Below are positions 15,451 through 23,373 of a stretch of 64,000 nucleotides of DNA, in pieces (position 1 is the stretch's first letter; every line of letters begins with the position of its first letter). The position numbers and the translations under genes were made by a program. Under the pieces are notes generated by a model, which ran no database searches, was not told the origin of the DNA, and was given only the letters and a program-made list of their open reading frames with translations. The stretch is from Catenovulum adriaticum (GTDB taxonomy: Bacteria; Pseudomonadota; Gammaproteobacteria; Enterobacterales; Alteromonadaceae), in contig NZ_CP109965.1 of NCBI RefSeq assembly GCF_026725475.1, positions 3,134,345-3,198,344 on the forward strand, written 5' to 3'.

Positions 15451-16287
15451 ATGAAAACGACTTCGTATATTCTTTTTCTGCTACTGTTCCCGTTAACAGC
15501 CTACTCTATTCAATTTGAAGACTTGCCTGAGTTTAATATTGAATTTAAATACCAAAAGGGCGATATGATTCGGTTTGGTAACAATATCTATATCCATCAG
15601 CCTGATAAAAATTGGCACAAAATAGTCTCGGCCTATAAAAAGACACCAGAAAATATCTCAACTAAAAATATCATTGCTTCATTTGGCAAAAAAGCCCAGC
15701 TACAAACTATCGAGTCTTGGTCTGCCAGAAAACATTATCAAATTGGCAATAGTATTTTTTACCAGAATAAATACTACACACTAATAAAAAAAACTAAGCA
15801 AGGTAAGTGGAAAGAAAAACACTGGCTTCCGTTTGATCACCCTGCTATCGGATATGATTTACCTGAGTATGACGAGAATTCTAATGAATTTAATAGTTTG
15901 ATTGGTACAGATAAAAATTTGAATCTAATTCGTGATGATTTTGAAGTGCATATAAAAATGAGCAGAATACCAGAACAAACTAAAGAATATGCGCTGAAAG
16001 CTGGAAAAATTTACACAAACCTAATGCTTTTTTCTAATTCACAACACAGTGTATCTGCTGAAAATGCCAAACAAACTTTAGGGAGGCTTATCCAAGCTCG
16101 ACTTTGTAAGCAAAGCTTTAGTGATATAGCCTGGAAAGAGTCAAGTTTCTTCAATACATTCGACCGGATTAAATTTAAATTTATTATTCAAGAAAATCTC
16201 TATACCCAACTCGACTCAGATGAGTTTGATATTGAAAATATTAATCCTTGTGAACAATTAGCGGTTGTGATGGAGAATGAAAAATGA
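15451..16287 (+). CDS. Secreted hypothetical protein, first gene of a three-gene operon
   Basis: 278 residues with a signal peptide (about 1-19, LLFPLTAYS then IQFEDL). I do not recognise a family. Two short aromatic-rich stretches, FKYQKGDMIRFGNNIYIHQP and SARKHYQIGNSIFYQNKYYT, each followed by a lysine- and tryptophan-containing turn, look like small beta modules of the chitin-binding type 3 kind, but this is only a resemblance. AAGGA precedes the ATG. The stop overlaps the next gene by 4 bp. A tgcaatt-rich palindromic stretch at 15367-15391 lies in the leader and may be an operator. Confidence 0.7.
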   Translation: MKTTSYILFLLLFPLTAYSIQFEDLPEFNIEFKYQKGDMIRFGNNIYIHQPDKNWHKIVSAYKKTPENISTKNIIASFGKKAQLQTIESWSARKHYQIGNSIFYQNKYYTLIKKTKQGKWKEKHWLPFDHPAIGYDLPEYDENSNEFNSLIGTDKNLNLIRDDFEVHIKMSRIPEQTKEYALKAGKIYTNLMLFSNSQHSVSAENAKQTLGRLIQARLCKQSFSDIAWKESSFFNTFDRIKFKFIIQENLYTQLDSDEFDIENINPCEQLAVVMENEK

Positions 16288-17357
16288 AATATTTAACTTT
16301 AATTTTAAGCGTATTTTTCTGTAATTTAGCTCAATCATCTTGCGAACAAAATGTAGATCAAATAAAGACTCATTACATTAATGGTATGTTTACTGACTCT
16401 GTTGGATTCATACTCAATAAATCTGCAATCAAACAGTTTATTCAGGCGTATTTAATACAAAAAGGGTTTTCTTCCGAGGTCACAGGGAATCACAACGCAT
16501 CTGAGTTTTTTGTTTCTCAAATATTTGAAGTAGGAAAACACAAATGGGAAGATGACGAAGCGGCTGACGCTATCATTGATTTTTTAAATGGTGAACATAG
16601 ATTCTTAACGAACAGGCCTCAGATTGAAAAGTTAGGACTTCAATCTTTTTTGCAAGATATTAGCAATGAGTATCAACAAACTCTTAATGAAGGGACTAGT
16701 ATTTTTGGATTATACGCTTTAAAAGAATTACTAGATACTTGTAGTCGAGTCATCCTAATTACTCACTCACAAGGCAATTTTTACGGAAATGCAATTATAA
16801 CCGAAATGTATAACAGTTATAAATTCCCGAATAAATATGAGCTATTTAACTACCCAATGTTAGGTCACATGCAGTTAGCAAGTCCTGTCGATATTCCCGG
16901 AGGCCCTATAGCAAGTGTTTATCCAAATGTTACAGGGCATATAACCAACTCAGAAGACGTAGTTATGAGTTTAGTTCGCAGTACATTTAATTCAGTCTCG
17001 GCGAACTTTCAATCGCAAGTCCACAATATAGATAAATCAGGACATGGACTCGTCGATTCCTATTTAAATGGGCAAGATGGGCAACCACTAGAAATTGCAA
17101 AGCAATTAACTGCAATTTCAGTTAATTTAATTCCATATCCCATGCACCCTCAACATAATGCTTCATCAAGCGCTATTTACCAATTTGGATATTCAAACCT
17201 GAACGAATTGCTTGATATTAAATTTCATAACGATAGTGTTTACCGCTATAACAATGTTGCATCCTCTATTTACAATGGCTTATTAACCGCTGCTTCTCAA
17301 GGAACATATTTTAATAGTGCGATCAGAAATCAACATGCTTTTACCAAATTAGAGTAA
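16284..17357 (+). CDS. Secreted alpha/beta-hydrolase-like protein
   Basis: 357 residues with a signal peptide (about 1-18). The segment VILITHSQGNFYGNAI has the nucleophile-elbow pattern of alpha/beta hydrolases (His161-Ser162-Gln-Gly). SGHGLVDSYL near residue 252 could supply the catalytic histidine and aspartate. It is probably a periplasmic or secreted lipase/esterase-like enzyme; activity is inferred. It is translationally coupled to the upstream gene (ATGA overlap). The last 60 or so bases plus the following gene's start are duplicated at 11776-12023. Confidence 0.7.
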   Translation: MKYLTLILSVFFCNLAQSSCEQNVDQIKTHYINGMFTDSVGFILNKSAIKQFIQAYLIQKGFSSEVTGNHNASEFFVSQIFEVGKHKWEDDEAADAIIDFLNGEHRFLTNRPQIEKLGLQSFLQDISNEYQQTLNEGTSIFGLYALKELLDTCSRVILITHSQGNFYGNAIITEMYNSYKFPNKYELFNYPMLGHMQLASPVDIPGGPIASVYPNVTGHITNSEDVVMSLVRSTFNSVSANFQSQVHNIDKSGHGLVDSYLNGQDGQPLEIAKQLTAISVNLIPYPMHPQHNASSSAIYQFGYSNLNELLDIKFHNDSVYRYNNVASSIYNGLLTAASQGTYFNSAIRNQHAFTKLE

Positions 17358-17358
17358 T

Positions 17359-17772
17359 ATGAAAAGTCTAACAACCTTTTGTATCCTTATACTAGCAACA
17401 GGCATAGTTGCATACCAGCTCTCTGGCACTTATTCGAAGCTAAACCAAAACTGTGAATTGCCCGATAAGTTAAATATTTTTCTTTCAAAGCATTCTAACC
17501 TGGGGCTAGCTGAGTTTAGATATAAAAACTCCGATAAAATCCAACTAATGATCGATGCTGGATACCAAGGGTTTATCGTCAATAGAAATGATTGGGCTGA
17601 ATTTTCTGAGCCCATCAATAGCACTGAACAGCTAAAATTTAATCAGGAATGTTTAACGATTTATCCAAGCTTAAATGAAAAGTTAGTTGGCAGTAGTAAA
17701 ACGCTAAAATACTATGGAATAGGCTTTAATCAGGGGCGTTATCTCTGGTTAGAAAATGAGGATTTTGAGTGA
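17359..17772 (+). CDS. Small membrane-anchored or secreted hypothetical protein
   Basis: 137 residues with one N-terminal hydrophobic segment (about 3-20, TFCILILATGIVAYQL), followed by a soluble domain containing YRNSD-like and GYQGFIVNRNDWAEF stretches. No family recognised. It starts 1 bp after the hydrolase-like gene's stop, so it is the third cistron. A small anchored protein paired with a secreted hydrolase could be an inhibitor, immunity or chaperone protein, but nothing in the sequence proves it. Its first third is duplicated at 11.8-12.0 kb. Confidence 0.65.
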   Translation: MKSLTTFCILILATGIVAYQLSGTYSKLNQNCELPDKLNIFLSKHSNLGLAEFRYKNSDKIQLMIDAGYQGFIVNRNDWAEFSEPINSTEQLKFNQECLTIYPSLNEKLVGSSKTLKYYGIGFNQGRYLWLENEDFE

Positions 17773-17824
17773 CTTTAAATGCCCAAAAACAGAATTATTT
17801 CGGGCACTGAAGGCACGCTCTGAA

Positions 17825-18067
17825 TTATTTATAAAAAGGTTCAACTTCACCTTTTAATTTAATTAACAACGGCTGACCACGGCGATCTAACGCTTTTGGA
17901 GAGGGTACTTTTACCCAGCCTTCACTAATACAATATTCTTCAATGTTAGTGCGCTCTTTGCCGTTTAATTTAATCCCAATTTCATGCTCAAAGCATTCAG
18001 CTACGTAGTGTTTGCTGCGTGAATCGATTGACAAACGATCCGGTAAAGCGGGTTTATTATCGCTCAT
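17825..18067 (-). CDS. DUF3297 family protein
   Basis: An 80-residue protein matching the DUF3297 family in length and pattern (PALPDRLSIDSRSKHYVAECFEH, then GIKLNGKERTNIEEYCISEGW and a C-terminal KLKGEVEPFYK). Members are widespread in proteobacteria and of unknown function. It stands alone on the minus strand, convergent with the secreted operon. Confidence 0.85.
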   Translation of the reverse strand: MSDNKPALPDRLSIDSRSKHYVAECFEHEIGIKLNGKERTNIEEYCISEGWVKVPSPKALDRRGQPLLIKLKGEVEPFYK

Positions 18068-18230
18068 AATTAAAAACCTGAATTTAATAAGTTAAAAATA
18101 AAAGTGCGTCATTGTAGGCAATCCAGACATGACACTCAAGCGATTATAAACCACAAGTTAACTTATACATTCAGCGTGAATTTTTTAAACTTAGCAATAA
18201 AGATAACAGCAAATTGGGGGCTAACATTTA

Positions 18231-18254
18231 CGCGCGAGCAAGCTTCGCGCCTAC
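18231..18254 (-). repeat. REP-like hairpin with GTAG foot
   Basis: On the minus strand it reads GTAGGCGCGAAGCTTGCTCG and continues CGCG. The stem is GCGCGA with TCGCGC. It resembles the Pseudomonas-type REP and differs from the RAYT-linked REPs at 2.6-7.3 kb. It lies in the 248-bp gap between DUF3297 and the oxidoreductase gene. Confidence 0.6.
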
Positions 18255-18316
18255 AAAGTTATTTATAACTCTGTGGTTTTTGCTTGCTGACGCGTTTTAC
18301 ACATTTAAAAACTCAA

Positions 18317-19444
18317 TTATTTTTGAGGGGTAATTAAATACTTTTCACCTGTTGCTTGTTTAGCATAGGTTTTTATTGACGATAACTGTAGGGCCTCTGT
18401 TAGTGATACTTCATCTGTATAATGGCTTGCAAATGTTGTGGTGATTTCATTAGCAACGCGTTTGCGCATTGCCATAACAGTGTCGGTTCCTAATTTACCT
18501 AACGCATTAAACAATAAAAAGCCATTTACACCCCACGCAAAACCAAAGTTACGGTTTAACGTAATAGGGCCTCGGTTTAATGCGCCATAAATATACACTT
18601 GTTTAAAAGTGTCAGACCCATAAACACTATACTCTTTTGTATCTCGAGCTGCCGCAACTTCCATACAATTTAAAATATCACTGGTTAATTGGCCGCCACC
18701 AATAGGATCAAAAGCAATAGTTGCGCCCGTTTCAATAATCGCCGCCGTTAAATCATCCAGAAAAGTATCACTACTTGAGTTAACCACATATTTAGCGCCC
18801 ATATCCGTTAGTAGTTTTTCTTGTTCAGGTTTACGAACAATGTTAATTAAATCGATACCATCGGCCATACAAATACGGTTTAACATTTGCCCCAGGTTAG
18901 ACGCAGCTGCCGCATGAATAATCGCTTTATGGCCTTCAGCTCGCATGGTTTCAACCATAGCTAATGCCGTTAACGGATTAACAAAAGAAGAAGCGCCTTC
19001 TTTAGCCGTCGTCTCTTCTTTTAAAACCAAGCAGCTTTGTACATTAACACTGTGATATTTACGATAAGTTCCACCGCCGATCACCGCCACTGTTTTACCG
19101 ATTAAGGCTTGGGCCGCAGCCGATGAGCCCGCCGCAACAACGGTTCCTGCGCCTTCATTACCCACAGATGTTGCTTTACCCACTCGCGTTTTTAACGCAG
19201 GCATAGCTTTAGCTGGAACATCTGCGGTAATCACTGGGTTTTGTTCAGTACCAGATTGCACCGCTGTCGACATATCAGCACCGCTGAACATAACCCCTAA
19301 ATCTGACGGGTTTAATGGCGCGGCTTCAATGCGAACCACCACCTCATCGTCAGCGGGTTGTGGCATTTCAATATTTTTTAACGCCAGTGTTAGTTTATTG
19401 TCGTCGGAAATCGTAGATATAAGTTGTATATTTGATTCATTCAT
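18317..19444 (-). CDS. Zinc-binding-dehydrogenase (MDR) family oxidoreductase
   Basis: 375 residues of the medium-chain dehydrogenase/reductase superfamily. The GroES-like N-terminal half has VVVRIEAAPLNPSDLG. The NAD(P)-binding half has HAAAASNLGQMLNRICMADG and IAFDPIGGGQLTSD. The cysteine/histidine set of catalytic zinc is not evident, so it is closer to quinone oxidoreductase or trans-2-enoyl reductase-type members. It is divergent from a LysR gene (19628) across 183 bp, which probably controls it. Substrate unknown. Confidence 0.87.
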   Translation of the reverse strand: MNESNIQLISTISDDNKLTLALKNIEMPQPADDEVVVRIEAAPLNPSDLGVMFSGADMSTAVQSGTEQNPVITADVPAKAMPALKTRVGKATSVGNEGAGTVVAAGSSAAAQALIGKTVAVIGGGTYRKYHSVNVQSCLVLKEETTAKEGASSFVNPLTALAMVETMRAEGHKAIIHAAAASNLGQMLNRICMADGIDLINIVRKPEQEKLLTDMGAKYVVNSSSDTFLDDLTAAIIETGATIAFDPIGGGQLTSDILNCMEVAAARDTKEYSVYGSDTFKQVYIYGALNRGPITLNRNFGFAWGVNGFLLFNALGKLGTDTVMAMRKRVANEITTTFASHYTDEVSLTEALQLSSIKTYAKQATGEKYLITPQK

Positions 19445-19627
19445 AATTTAGCTTTCCATTATTAGCGTGAAAGTTATGCTTAAATTGCCAAAAAATGCAA
19501 TTAAGCATCTGAATTTAACTTAAACTCATTATTACTTGTTTTAATCCGGTTATATATAAGGGAAAATGCGAATCACTTTTGTTTTAAAGACAATAATACA
19601 AAAGCATTTATTAAATGGAGAAGTTTG

Positions 19628-20539
19628 TTGGATCAACTACGCGCGATTAAATACTTTATCAAAGTTGTTGAAACTGGCAGTTTTACTAAAGCTGCCAGTA
19701 CCTTTAATGTACCGCCCTCCTCTTTATCAAGGCGCGTGGCTGATTTAGAACAAAGCTTAGGCGCAACACTTTTAAAACGCTCAACCCGCATTGTAAAGCT
19801 AACCGAAGTGGGGCAAATTTATTATAACGATGTTCAACAAATATTAAATCAGCTAGAACAAAGCAACGAAACCGTTCGTAGCTATCAAACAACACCAATG
19901 GGGCATTTGCGTATTAGCTCAATGGTGAGTTTTGGTGAGCAAATATTGCTGCCTTTATTAGACGAATTTTCCGCTTTATACCCTGAAATTGTACTAGATG
20001 TGAGTTTAAGCGATGAATTATCAGCTCTTAACCGTGATGATGTCGATATTGCAATACGGGGTGGCTACGCCCCAAATGAGCGCGTATTAGCAATAAACTT
20101 AATGGACAATAGCTTTATTCCTGTTGCTTCGCCATGTTACCTAACAAAGCATGGCACACCTCAAACCGTACAGGAATTAAAGCAACATAAAGGCCTTTAT
20201 TTTAAAACGCCGACAGGGCCAACCCCTTGGTTATGTGATATAGAGGGTCAATGGCAAGATGTTTCTGGCCCAGCGGTCGCGATTTCAAATAACGGGCCTT
20301 GGCTAGCCAAAAAAGCCTGTAACGGTGAAGGTATATTAATGTCTACGCGATGGGCATTAGCGCCATACCTTAAATCAGGAAAGCTACAAGAACTAAAATT
20401 TGAGCATGAATTAGCAATCACTCAAAACGCAAATATGGCGGTTTATTTGTTATATCAAAAACAAGGCTACCTAGTACCAAAGGTAAAAGCAGCTGTAGAT
20501 TTTTTAGTTCAAAAGTTAAAAGTGACTAATGAAAATTAA
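19628..20539 (+). CDS. LysR-family transcriptional regulator (TTG start)
   Basis: A LysR regulator of 303 residues. The HTH is at about 3-60 (GSFTKAASTFNVPPSSLSRR, RSTRIVKLTEVG) and the effector domain runs from about 90 to the end. The frame has no ATG near the N-terminus. Tandem TTG codons at 19625 and 19628 follow GGAG at 19617-19620. The spacing (7 bp) favours the second. It is divergent from the MDR oxidoreductase gene, the likely target. Confidence 0.88.
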   Translation: MDQLRAIKYFIKVVETGSFTKAASTFNVPPSSLSRRVADLEQSLGATLLKRSTRIVKLTEVGQIYYNDVQQILNQLEQSNETVRSYQTTPMGHLRISSMVSFGEQILLPLLDEFSALYPEIVLDVSLSDELSALNRDDVDIAIRGGYAPNERVLAINLMDNSFIPVASPCYLTKHGTPQTVQELKQHKGLYFKTPTGPTPWLCDIEGQWQDVSGPAVAISNNGPWLAKKACNGEGILMSTRWALAPYLKSGKLQELKFEHELAITQNANMAVYLLYQKQGYLVPKVKAAVDFLVQKLKVTNEN

Positions 20540-21181
20540 ATGGGTAAAAGACGGTATCAATACCGGTATGATTAAATAGGAATAATTAGATATTGGTTGG
20601 TGAAACCGGCATTGGTCTGTGTGGGTTAGTGCAAATCTATCTAGGTCGGTACAACCCCGCATAGGTCAATGGAAACCGTGTAGGTCAATGTAGGTCGGTT
20701 TAGCGCCGTGGGCGCGTAAGCCGACATAAACAAACATCAGGCTTGGGCGACAGATCTTAAATATGTTTCTATTAGGCGTCTGATTATGAGTTTAAGCCGT
20801 TTAAATGCAATGATTTTTCAATTACTGTAGGTTGGGTTTACATTAATGCTTATGGGAAAAATCAAACTTGGGGTTAGGCTATTATAGGAGCTTACCAAAT
20901 CGGAGGTTATACTTTGAAAGAAATAGATGAGTATTTTATTTTACATTATTCAAGTATTAGCAAAATTGTAAGACCAGCTCTTATTAATATCTATTTTTCT
21001 GAACAACCTGCAACGGCTTTACTCAGCTAATAACTAGCAGCGTTTAATTTTTTAAGAAAAGTGGCTGACTGGAATTGACCAGAACATTATGTACTTTTCA
21101 ATGGTAAGCATTAATAACGAAAAAATATCTGCTAATTTCGGGTTCTACACATTCAAAAAATACCCAAATAAAGGATATATA
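20540..21181. other. Gene-poor stretch with degenerate REP-like sequences
   Basis: No convincing gene. It holds a divergent RAYT-type REP at 20690-20725 and several short taggtcgg/taggtcaatg repeats at 20640-20700. Lone gtaggttggg bases at 20827 resemble half of the hairpin at 23191. It separates the LysR gene from the NucS-like gene and has the look of an accessory-gene insertion zone. Confidence 0.5.
20690..20725. repeat. Divergent single REP
   Basis: It begins with GTAG and ends GCGTAAGCCGAC, aligned over its whole length with the second arm of the BIMEs at 6841-6876. The loop reads gcgccgtgggcgc in place of gcgacgtagtcgc. The compensating change keeps the stem (GCGCC with GGCGC), which supports a conserved hairpin. 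Confidence 0.7.
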
Positions 21182-23074
21182 ATGGTGACAAATTTAAGTG
21201 AGTCGCAAATTCAGGAAATTTTGTGTGCTAATGTCGATCTTATCGAATCTGGGTTGACGTTTTTAAAAAAAGAACAGTACATTCCCAACGACCTTGGAAC
21301 AAGAGGTTTTATTGATATCTACGCGAGGGATAAAAATGGAAAGCATGTACTTATTGAATTAAAAAAATCTAACGCCAGCTCTAGAGAGGCGATCCATGAG
21401 ATCTACAAGTATTTAGAAGGAGTAAAATCTCATTTTTCGGCAAGAGAAGACGAGATAAGAGTTATAGTTGCTTCGACGGTATGGAGCGAGTTGATTGTGC
21501 CTTTTTCTCGTTTTTATCATGAAAGCTCAATAGATACACTTGGCTTACAACTAGAGTTTATCAATCAGTCTGATGTTCGTGCGACAAAAGTGGAAATTCT
21601 GGATTTTTCTGAAGGGCGCATGTTTGCACCCTGGTATGAAGGTTTTTGGTATTTGGATAAAACCTCATTAAAGTGTGGTATTGATAGTATTAAGAAATCT
21701 TGCAAAAAATTGGAATTAAATGACTTTATAATCGTTGTTGTGAAAGTACCAAGTTCCTTTGCAAAAGACGAGCAAGATAGGGTGGAATCCGCCTTAACCA
21801 CGCTATTTGGTTCCTCACCAAGACAAATACCCCAAGTTAAACTTTTCCAATATTTAGTTTTTCTTGCTCATCAACGTAAAAGTAAAGAGTTTTATCTAAG
21901 GCAAATAGAGAAATATTCTAAAAATTTATTTGTTGATACCGAAGAACTATGCGCTAATCCGGATACTCAAACAATTTACGATAATTTTGCTGGTCTTTTG
22001 GGATTAGTAGAGTGTGATTACCTAACCATAGAAAATCCTGCTAAGTTTTCGGAAAAATTACATTTTATGGGGTTTCGAGTTTTAAAATTGATTAAAGCTG
22101 GAACATTTGGTTTGAATCAATGTTTAACTGACGACACTTTATTAAATGAAATTGAAACTGTAGATTCAAAAAAATTTAGTGGAAAAGCAAATTTATCAAT
22201 TAAGTCTGAGGCAGCTTACGTAAAACGTAGGGTCGAAAATTGTTTAAGAAATAATCCCCCATGGAAAAACCATGTGTTATCGATCATCAATGAATTAATC
22301 GAAGACAAGAAAATTGTAGAAATTAATATTTCCAATTTATCTCTTGGCATTTTGGGGATTTATTTATCGGTGCACTATAAAGATCCAACCTCATATTTGC
22401 CATACTTTTCGATAAACGTTATTGATAGTGACGAAGACATTTCTTACCAAGGTATGTTAGAAGCTCATAATCCGACAAAGGGATTTAGACATATTTTGGA
22501 TAAGTATTACAACGGTGTTGTAGCTAATATTGTGTGTATGATGATGGGAGACCATTCTGATGATCGTCACGTCGACATATTGTTTGATTTGGGGTTAAGT
22601 TACAAAACCTATAAGGTGAGGAAATACAATAATGAGAGGCGGTTCGAACGATTTGAAGACTTTAGGTGGGTTGTTTGCGAATCAAAGGAAGCAATTGAAA
22701 GCTTTGTTTATTATTTGCATGAAAATCAATCAATGGTCAGACAAATTTATCAGAGAATAAATGCCTACCATAAAGGAGCTTTAGTAGAACCTATTTTTAG
22801 TCACACGATGATTTTGAAGCAGTGTTTCGATATAGACTGTCTTTCGAAAATCGACGAAAAATTTATAGGTAGTCCTCCTGATTGTGAGTGCTGTGAATCC
22901 CCTTTGGCCGACGAAACGTTTTTTGTTGACGGACCTTTTAAAAACAATTCAAGTTGGGCAATGTTTTGCTTGGATTGTTTTACTGCGCATGGTGATGGTT
23001 ATAAATTTGCTTCTGTCTTTACAAAATATGGCGAAGAATGGGTAAGTCTGAGGCGGTTAACGGACAATATATAA
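21182..23074 (+). CDS. NucS/DUF91-like nuclease-domain protein with C-terminal zinc-finger-like cysteines
   Basis: 630 residues. The N-terminal 110 residues resemble the NucS/DUF91 PD-(D/E)XK nuclease domain. Asp45 in RGFIDIYARDKNG and Glu59-x-Lys61 in VLIELKKS form the D...ExK core, followed by REAIHEIYKYLEGVK. The remaining 500 residues match nothing I know. They end with Cys568-x2-Cys571 and Cys596-x2-Cys599, a probable zinc-binding site. An earlier ATG at 21089 is in frame, but AAAGGA lies just before 21182, and the nuclease domain begins there. It stands alone between REP-like repeats and glmS. DNA cleavage, possibly in defence or repair, is inferred only from the domain. Confidence 0.75.
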   Translation: MVTNLSESQIQEILCANVDLIESGLTFLKKEQYIPNDLGTRGFIDIYARDKNGKHVLIELKKSNASSREAIHEIYKYLEGVKSHFSAREDEIRVIVASTVWSELIVPFSRFYHESSIDTLGLQLEFINQSDVRATKVEILDFSEGRMFAPWYEGFWYLDKTSLKCGIDSIKKSCKKLELNDFIIVVVKVPSSFAKDEQDRVESALTTLFGSSPRQIPQVKLFQYLVFLAHQRKSKEFYLRQIEKYSKNLFVDTEELCANPDTQTIYDNFAGLLGLVECDYLTIENPAKFSEKLHFMGFRVLKLIKAGTFGLNQCLTDDTLLNEIETVDSKKFSGKANLSIKSEAAYVKRRVENCLRNNPPWKNHVLSIINELIEDKKIVEINISNLSLGILGIYLSVHYKDPTSYLPYFSINVIDSDEDISYQGMLEAHNPTKGFRHILDKYYNGVVANIVCMMMGDHSDDRHVDILFDLGLSYKTYKVRKYNNERRFERFEDFRWVVCESKEAIESFVYYLHENQSMVRQIYQRINAYHKGALVEPIFSHTMILKQCFDIDCLSKIDEKFIGSPPDCECCESPLADETFFVDGPFKNNSSWAMFCLDCFTAHGDGYKFASVFTKYGEEWVSLRRLTDNI

Positions 23075-23190
23075 TGGTGCCAATTTTTGCATTGGAAGTG
23101 GACTTAGTTTGCGAAGGCTATGCTTACAACTCTGGGCTGGTCTTGCTTTTGTGGGCTAGTCTAAATAAAGACCGAGCCGGGCGAAGCTCG

Positions 23191-23276
23191 GTAGGTTGGG
23201 TCGAGCAAAGTGAATCCCAACATTTTTATTTAATATGCCACAATGTTGGGTGCGCCTCTGGCTTACCGCAACCTAC
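23191..23276. repeat. Second-type BIME-like inverted repeat (GTAGGTTGGG ... CTAC)
   Basis: Starts GTAGGTTGGG and ends CGCAACCTAC, with inner AATCCCAACA and TGTTGGGTGC arms, so two REP-like halves face outward. It is unlike the RAYT-linked REPs, whose GTAG feet face inward. It fills most of the 299-bp gap between the NucS-like gene and the glmS stop. Confidence 0.75.
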
Positions 23277-23373
23277 AATAGAACGAAAATTTGAGCTGCG
23301 TAAATGGCAGCTCATAAACCTGTGGGATAGCATGTTAATTGCTTACCCAAAAATTTAATTATTTTTCAATAAC

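Noticed and set aside
20914..21030. A 38-codon frame with TTG start after GGAGG
   Set aside because: Good ribosome site but non-ATG start, no recognisable product and surrounded by degenerate repeats; too weak to call.
23038..23358. A 106-codon open frame overlapping the NucS-like gene's end
   Set aside because: It spans the inverted-repeat element at 23191-23276, has no ribosome site and no family resemblance.
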